Assembly: GCF_035634895.1 (NCBI RefSeq)
Contig: NZ_DASQCC010000210.1
Location: 59,812-123,811 of the forward strand
Direction of reading: 5' to 3'
Source of the DNA: Actinophytocola sp035634895
GTDB taxonomy: Bacteria > Actinomycetota > Actinomycetes > Mycobacteriales > Pseudonocardiaceae
DNA: 64,000 bases
This document shows positions 59,726 to 64,000 of this stretch, in pieces. The notes under the pieces are model-generated. The model searched no databases and had not been told where the DNA came from. It saw nothing but the letters and a program-made list of their open reading frames with translations. A program made the translations under genes and the position numbers. The number at the start of each line of letters is the position of its first letter. The first letter of the stretch is position 1.

Positions 59726-61207
59726 GTGACTCACCCCGCACCCGGTTACCAGCCCTATCAGCCGCTGCCGCCCCTGATGGGCGCCGCGCCGCCACCCAAG
59801 CCGCCCGGGGGCGGTCTGACCAGCCTGATCGCCGGCATCGTGGCACTGGTGACCGCCGGTCTCGCCATCGGCGGGTCCTTCGCGCCGATCTCCAAGTTCC
59901 ACGACAGCTTCGCGGCCGGCGACTTCTCGGGCACCGAGGTGAGCAGCGACCTCAGCTGGTGGGACGTCAGCGGGGTCGCACGCGTGGCACCGTTCGACGA
60001 GGGCGGCAAGCTGTTCGGGCTGGCACTCGTGCTGGTCGCGGCGCTGCTGGTGCTCGGCGCCGCGTTCGCGTTCGTGGCGTCGCGGACTCGCTCGGCCGGC
60101 TCGACGACGGCCGGCCGGTCGCTGATCACCGCGGGCGTGGGTGTGCTGGCGGGCGTGGTGCTGTTGCAGTCGCTGCTGGTATTGGAGGAGGCGGCGACGT
60201 ACAACGACCGGGAGCTGGAGCCCGGTGAGTCGCTGGAGTTCTCGCCCGGGCTGGGGTTGGTGCTGCCGCTGTGCGCGTTGGCACTCGGGGTCGCCGCGGT
60301 GGTGCTGGCGCATGTGGGGCAGCGGCAGCGGGAGACGCGGGTGGAGCCGAACACGCCGAGGATGGGCTTCCCGGCGCCGTACGGGTACCGGCAGGCGCCG
60401 GGTGCTCCTGGCATGCCTGGCGTTCCGGTGGCGCACGGCACGCAGTCGGTGCCGAGCATGCCGGCGGTGGGTGCGGTCGGTGGGGCAGGTGCGACCGGCG
60501 CGGTTGGTGCGGCAGGCGCGGTTGGTGCGGCAGGTGCGGCCGCGGCCGGCGAGCGCGCGGCGGATGCGGACGAGTGGGCGGACGCGGCGGACGACTCGGA
60601 GACCACGCAGGTGGTCGCGGGGTCGACCGCCAGCGGCGAGGAGCCGCCCGCTTCGGGACCGGCGGCGCAGGACCAGCCGGCGTCCACGGTGTCGCCGGAG
60701 CCGGTCACCACCGCGGCGCCGGCCGCGGCCGAGCCGCTGACGCCGGTCATCGGGTCGGAAGCACCGGCGACGCCGGCCGCCACGCCAGCCGAGCCGGCAG
60801 CACTGACGGAGCCCGCCACGTCGGCGGCGCCCACGTCTACGGTGGCGCCCGCGACGCCGGCAGGGCCGGCATCTCCTTCGCCGGCATCTCCGGAGCCGGG
60901 TTCCGCATCACCCGAGTCGAACTCTGCGTCTCCGGAGCCGAGTTCCGCCGCTTCGCAGCCGGGTTCCGCGTCTCCGGAGCAGAGTTCCGCATCTTCGGAG
61001 CCGAGTTCCGCCGGTTCGGTGCCGGCCGGTTCGGTGCCTGCCGGTTCGGTGCCGGCCGGTTCGGAGCCTGCCGGTTCGGAGCCTGCCGGTTCGGAGTCCG
61101 GCGGGCACGAGGCGCCCGAGTCCGCCAAGCCCGTCCCGCTCAGCGAGCTGCCTGCCGCTCCGCCGGCCCCGGAGCTCGCCGACGAGACCAAAGAGGACGG
61201 CAAGTAG
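59726..61207 (+). CDS. Membrane protein with long Pro/Ala/Ser repeat tail
   Basis: A 493-residue protein. The Pro-rich N-terminus (HPAPGYQPYQPLPPL) and four helices to about residue 200 are followed by a low-complexity tail of about 290 residues. The tail includes SPEPGSASPE-type repeats (about 385-425) and a GSVPAGSVPAGS / AGSEPAGSE tandem (about 428-455). The membrane part resembles other actinomycete tetraspan proteins of unknown role. GTG start at 59726 follows GATGCCC. The tail is likely exposed and flexible; cell-wall spanning is a guess. Confidence 0.75.
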   Translation: MTHPAPGYQPYQPLPPLMGAAPPPKPPGGGLTSLIAGIVALVTAGLAIGGSFAPISKFHDSFAAGDFSGTEVSSDLSWWDVSGVARVAPFDEGGKLFGLALVLVAALLVLGAAFAFVASRTRSAGSTTAGRSLITAGVGVLAGVVLLQSLLVLEEAATYNDRELEPGESLEFSPGLGLVLPLCALALGVAAVVLAHVGQRQRETRVEPNTPRMGFPAPYGYRQAPGAPGMPGVPVAHGTQSVPSMPAVGAVGGAGATGAVGAAGAVGAAGAAAAGERAADADEWADAADDSETTQVVAGSTASGEEPPASGPAAQDQPASTVSPEPVTTAAPAAAEPLTPVIGSEAPATPAATPAEPAALTEPATSAAPTSTVAPATPAGPASPSPASPEPGSASPESNSASPEPSSAASQPGSASPEQSSASSEPSSAGSVPAGSVPAGSVPAGSEPAGSEPAGSESGGHEAPESAKPVPLSELPAAPPAPELADETKEDGK

Positions 61208-61299
61208 TCCACCGGCCGCTGTCGTGGGGCGACAACTCGCGACACCGGCCGGGCGGACGGTCGGACGGGCGCTGACCAGCGGTCCGTCGGTGAAGCACC

Positions 61300-63630
61300 A
61301 TGGGGCAGCGGTGTCGAAATACCCTGTCCCACGAGCCGGGATTGCGGGATGATCCAACGGTGTTCGGCCCGGCGGGCGCGCGGCGTGTACCCGCCTCGCT
61401 CCTACTGCTCACCCTCGCTCTCTTCGGGGTTGCCGGCTGGTGCATCTGGTCGAGGGTCGCCTCGCCCACGGATGGCGCCACCGTCAGCCCCGCGGACAGT
61501 GCCGTCTCCATCGGCCACATCAACGTCTCGGCCACGGAGCCGGGCAGCGTGTTGCGGCTCGGCGACGAGGTGCTCGCCATCGACGGGCAGGACCTGGCCG
61601 AGCGGGTGCGGACCCTGCCGGGTGGACCGAAGACCTCCGCCGGCGAGACGCTGACCTACACGGTCCGCCGCGACGGGGAACGGCTCGACCTGCGCGTCAC
61701 CCTCCACCACTTCCCGCTCATCGCGGCGGTCGCCGGCTGGTGGCCGATGCTGCTGGTCGGCGCGTTGCTCGTCGCCGCGAGCATCACCGTCTTCTGGGCC
61801 CGGCCGCGGGATCCGGCGGCGCACGCCGCGCTGCTGACGTCGGCCATCGGCGTCGTCACGATCGTCGGGGCGGGGTTCTTCCCGCTGACGGCCGTGGACC
61901 TGGTCGCCGGGAACCAGTTCTGGCGGCACTACATCGGGCAGGTGGCGTTCGCGCTGCTGTGGGGGCCGGTTCTGCACTTCGCCATCGCGTTCCCCTCGAT
62001 CACCCTCTCGCGCCGGCAACGCTGGCAGATCGCCGCCGGCTATGTCGGGCCGCTCGCGCTGTACGGGCTGATGTGGCTCGCCACGTTGCTGGCCCTGTCG
62101 ACGCCGCTGGAACGGATCTACCTCCTCATCGTCCCCGTGCTGCCCGCGCTGTTCGTGTACCCGCCGCTCATCGCCACCGTGCTGGTTCGCAAGTACATCC
62201 GCCAGCGGGGCGGGCCGACCGGCCGGCCGATCCTGTGGCAGCTGATGGCGCTCATCTTCAGCACCGGCACGTACTTCGCGATCTGGGTCGTGCCGGTGCT
62301 CGCGACCGGCCGGCCGCTCGTGCCGTACGAGATGCAGGCGCTGCCGTTCATGGCCGTGCCGATCGCGATGTCCGCGGCCGTGTTGCGGCACCGGGCGCTG
62401 AACATCGAGGTCGCGGTCAGCCGGACCGTCGTCTACGGAGCGCTCACGATCGGCGCGGTCGGCCTCTACTTCGCGGTGGTGGGCACGTGGTCGGCGGCGT
62501 TCGGTCCGATCACCAGCGTGTGGGGGCAGGCGGTCATCGCCGCGGCCATCGCGGTGCTGTCGCAGCCGGTTCGCGCGCGGCTCCAGGTGCTGATCAACCG
62601 GCGGCTGTACGGCGACCGCGACGACCCGTACCGGGTGGTGTCCGCGCTGGCGTCCCGGCTGGAGGACACGCCGGTCGTGGCTTCGATGCTGCCGGAGATC
62701 GTCGAGACCGTCGCGGCGGCGCTGCGGTTGCCGCACATGGCGATCGAGATCCAGGCACGTGGGCGCAGCGAGACCGCGGCCAGTGTCGGCACGCCGACCG
62801 GTGAGCTGTACCGGATGCCGCTGACCTACCACGGCGAGCGGGTCGGGAACCTGGTCGTGGGGCGGCGTTCCGCACAGCGCGAGCTGACCCGGCCGGACCG
62901 GATCGCGCTGGCCGAGGTCGCCAGGCACGCCGGTGCGGCCGTGTACACCGCGCGCCTGACCCGCGACCTGCGCCGCAGCCGTGACCGCCTGGTACAGGCG
63001 CGGGAGATGGAACGGCGGCGGATCCTGCACGAGCTGCACGACGGCGTGGGACCGACGCTCGCGGCGGTCGCGCTGGGTTTGGACGTCAGCCGAAGGACGG
63101 TCGGCGACACCACACCAACGGGTGAACTTCTCGGGCGGCTGCGTGACGAGCTGCAGGCGGCGATCATCGAGATCCGCCGGCTGGCGCATGGGCTGCGGCC
63201 GCCGGTGTTGGACAGAATCGGCCTCATACCGGCGATTCGCGAGTACGCGGGCGCGCTCGCGAGCCGCACAGTCGGGGGCGACACACAGGAAGGTGGCGTC
63301 ACGATCGTGTTAGAGGTGCCGTCCACCATGCCGAAGCTGCCGCCGCCGGTGGACGTGGCGGCGTACCGGATCATCTGCGAGGCGCTGACCAACGTCACCC
63401 GGCACGCCGAGGCCAGGTCGTGCGCGGTGCGGCTGTGGATCGACGACGATCTGCACATCGAGGTGGTGGACGACGGAATCGGCCTGCCGGCGGTGACGAA
63501 CGGCGGCGTCGGGCTGTCGTCCATGCGCGAACGCGCGACGGAGCTTGGCGGCGAGTGCCTTGTCGAAGCCGATCATGACGGTGGGACGCGGGTGTTCGCT
63601 ACGCTTCCGTTGCCGAAGGAGGGGAGTTGA
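61300..63630 (+). CDS. Sensor histidine kinase with PDZ domain (NarL/DesK type)
   Basis: A 776-residue membrane kinase. One helix is followed by a PDZ-like domain (VLRLGDEVLAIDGQDLAERVRTLPGGPKTSAGETLTYTVRRDGERLDLRVTL). Multiple membrane helices (about 140-380), a GAF-like region, and a DHp with ERRRILHELHDGVGPTLAAVALGLD (phospho-His in HELHDG) come next. The ATPase contains EALTNVTRHAEA, DDGIGLP and GVGLSSMRERA. It signals to the response regulator that overlaps its stop. The start at 61300 or GTG 61360 is undecided. Confidence 0.85.
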   Translation: MGQRCRNTLSHEPGLRDDPTVFGPAGARRVPASLLLLTLALFGVAGWCIWSRVASPTDGATVSPADSAVSIGHINVSATEPGSVLRLGDEVLAIDGQDLAERVRTLPGGPKTSAGETLTYTVRRDGERLDLRVTLHHFPLIAAVAGWWPMLLVGALLVAASITVFWARPRDPAAHAALLTSAIGVVTIVGAGFFPLTAVDLVAGNQFWRHYIGQVAFALLWGPVLHFAIAFPSITLSRRQRWQIAAGYVGPLALYGLMWLATLLALSTPLERIYLLIVPVLPALFVYPPLIATVLVRKYIRQRGGPTGRPILWQLMALIFSTGTYFAIWVVPVLATGRPLVPYEMQALPFMAVPIAMSAAVLRHRALNIEVAVSRTVVYGALTIGAVGLYFAVVGTWSAAFGPITSVWGQAVIAAAIAVLSQPVRARLQVLINRRLYGDRDDPYRVVSALASRLEDTPVVASMLPEIVETVAAALRLPHMAIEIQARGRSETAASVGTPTGELYRMPLTYHGERVGNLVVGRRSAQRELTRPDRIALAEVARHAGAAVYTARLTRDLRRSRDRLVQAREMERRRILHELHDGVGPTLAAVALGLDVSRRTVGDTTPTGELLGRLRDELQAAIIEIRRLAHGLRPPVLDRIGLIPAIREYAGALASRTVGGDTQEGGVTIVLEVPSTMPKLPPPVDVAAYRIICEALTNVTRHAEARSCAVRLWIDDDLHIEVVDDGIGLPAVTNGGVGLSSMRERATELGGECLVEADHDGGTRVFATLPLPKEGS

Positions 63631-64000
63631 TGGAGCCGCGGCTGCGTGTCCTGGTGGTGGACGACCATCCCCTGTTCCGGTTCGGGCTGTCGACCGTGCT
63701 GGCCAACGAGCCGTCGCTGGACGTGGTCGGCGAGGCGGCGAACGGACAGGCGGCGGTGTCGGCCGCGCGCACGTTCGAGCCGGACGTGGTGGTGATGGAC
63801 CTGCACCTGCCGGACATCGACGGCATCGAGGCGACCCGCCAGATCGTCGGCGAACGGCCGGACATCGGCATCATGGTCCTGACGATGTTCAACGACACGG
63901 AGTCGGTGTTCGCGGCGATGCGGGCGGGCGCGCGCGGGTACCTGCTGAAGGGGGCGGGCCAGGAGGAGATCGTCCGCGCGGTGCACGCCGTCGGCCGCGG
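63630..64000 (+). CDS. NarL-family response regulator (cut by window end)
   Basis: ATG 63630 overlaps the kinase stop (TGATG) and has AGGAGGGG upstream. The visible 123 residues form a receiver domain: LRVLVVDDHPLFRFGL (acidic pair DD), VVMDLHLPDIDGIEA with the phospho-Asp in MDLHLPD, and LLKGAGQEEI with conserved Lys. The DNA-binding domain would lie beyond 64000. Confidence 0.9.
   Translation, partial: MEPRLRVLVVDDHPLFRFGLSTVLANEPSLDVVGEAANGQAAVSAARTFEPDVVVMDLHLPDIDGIEATRQIVGERPDIGIMVLTMFNDTESVFAAMRAGARGYLLKGAGQEEIVRAVHAVGR

Overview
The window is high-GC, densely coding DNA with strong third-position GC bias, many GTG and TTG starts, ATGA/GTGA translational couplings and a WhiB regulator. 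It also carries a complete 'conservon' signalling operon, a SigE-family ECF sigma factor and a Ku protein. Together these point to a mycelial actinomycete, most likely Pseudonocardiales (inference from gene content; not checked by database search). No tRNA, rRNA, CRISPR array, insertion sequence or prophage is visible.

Layout. 1-2.9 kb: an overlapping three-gene set of a membrane protein, a nucleosidase-like enzyme and a decayed copy of that enzyme. 2.9-6.8 kb: a secreted pyroglutamyl-peptidase-like protein with Ser in place of Cys, a YdjM-like membrane hydrolase, and a ThuA/oxidoreductase pair. 7-10 kb: a MerA-like flavoenzyme divergent from a MerR regulator with an 11-residue Cys-rich micropeptide, then a Zn alcohol dehydrogenase. 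10-16 kb: AidB/PaaX, an acetyltransferase, and a GH65 phosphorylase with beta-phosphoglucomutase. 16.5-18.3 kb: two paralogous ribbon-helix-helix-like genes flanking small genes. 18.4-26.4 kb: fused GlyRS, hydrolase, WhiB, Ku, GcvT, and ECF sigma with its membrane partner. 26.4-29 kb: a Co/Ni ECF transporter. 29-33.4 kb: a cyclase-related protein with a membrane partner, divergent from a beta-rich protein and a Crp/Fnr regulator, plus micropeptides. 33.4-42 kb: acyl-CoA dehydrogenase, GH25 lysozyme, globin, a TetR/winged-helix/half-PPDK operon, and a MarR/DinB-like pair. 42-46.6 kb: conservon cvnA-D. 47-49.2 kb: DUF485/acetate symporter. 49.3-54.8 kb: HEAT-like protein, small membrane proteins, a second roadblock pair, a minisatellite, SnoaL-like and transglycosylase genes. 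55-59.6 kb: acyl-CoA metabolism (enoyl-CoA hydratase, racemase, dehydrogenase, TetR). 59.7-64 kb: a large membrane protein and a PDZ/NarL-type two-component system cut by the window end.

Most interesting reading. The membrane protein at 2-1477 and the one at 29699-31321 share a cytoplasmic domain by eye, yet each is translationally coupled to a different enzyme: a nucleosidase-like protein in one case and a class III cyclase-related protein in the other. In the first locus a matching short beta-prone motif (hV-x-x-N-E-h-x-S) closes the membrane protein and opens the nucleosidase, as expected for homotypic (amyloid-like) recruitment of an effector by a membrane sensor. I propose a modular membrane-sensor/nucleotide-enzyme conflict or signalling system. 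The homology and motif are seen in the sequence; the function is inference.

Other notable points are two copies of a nested-palindrome repeat, each exactly between convergent genes, a MerR-type promoter that appears to make a leaderless mRNA, and several micropeptide genes with excellent ribosome binding sites.
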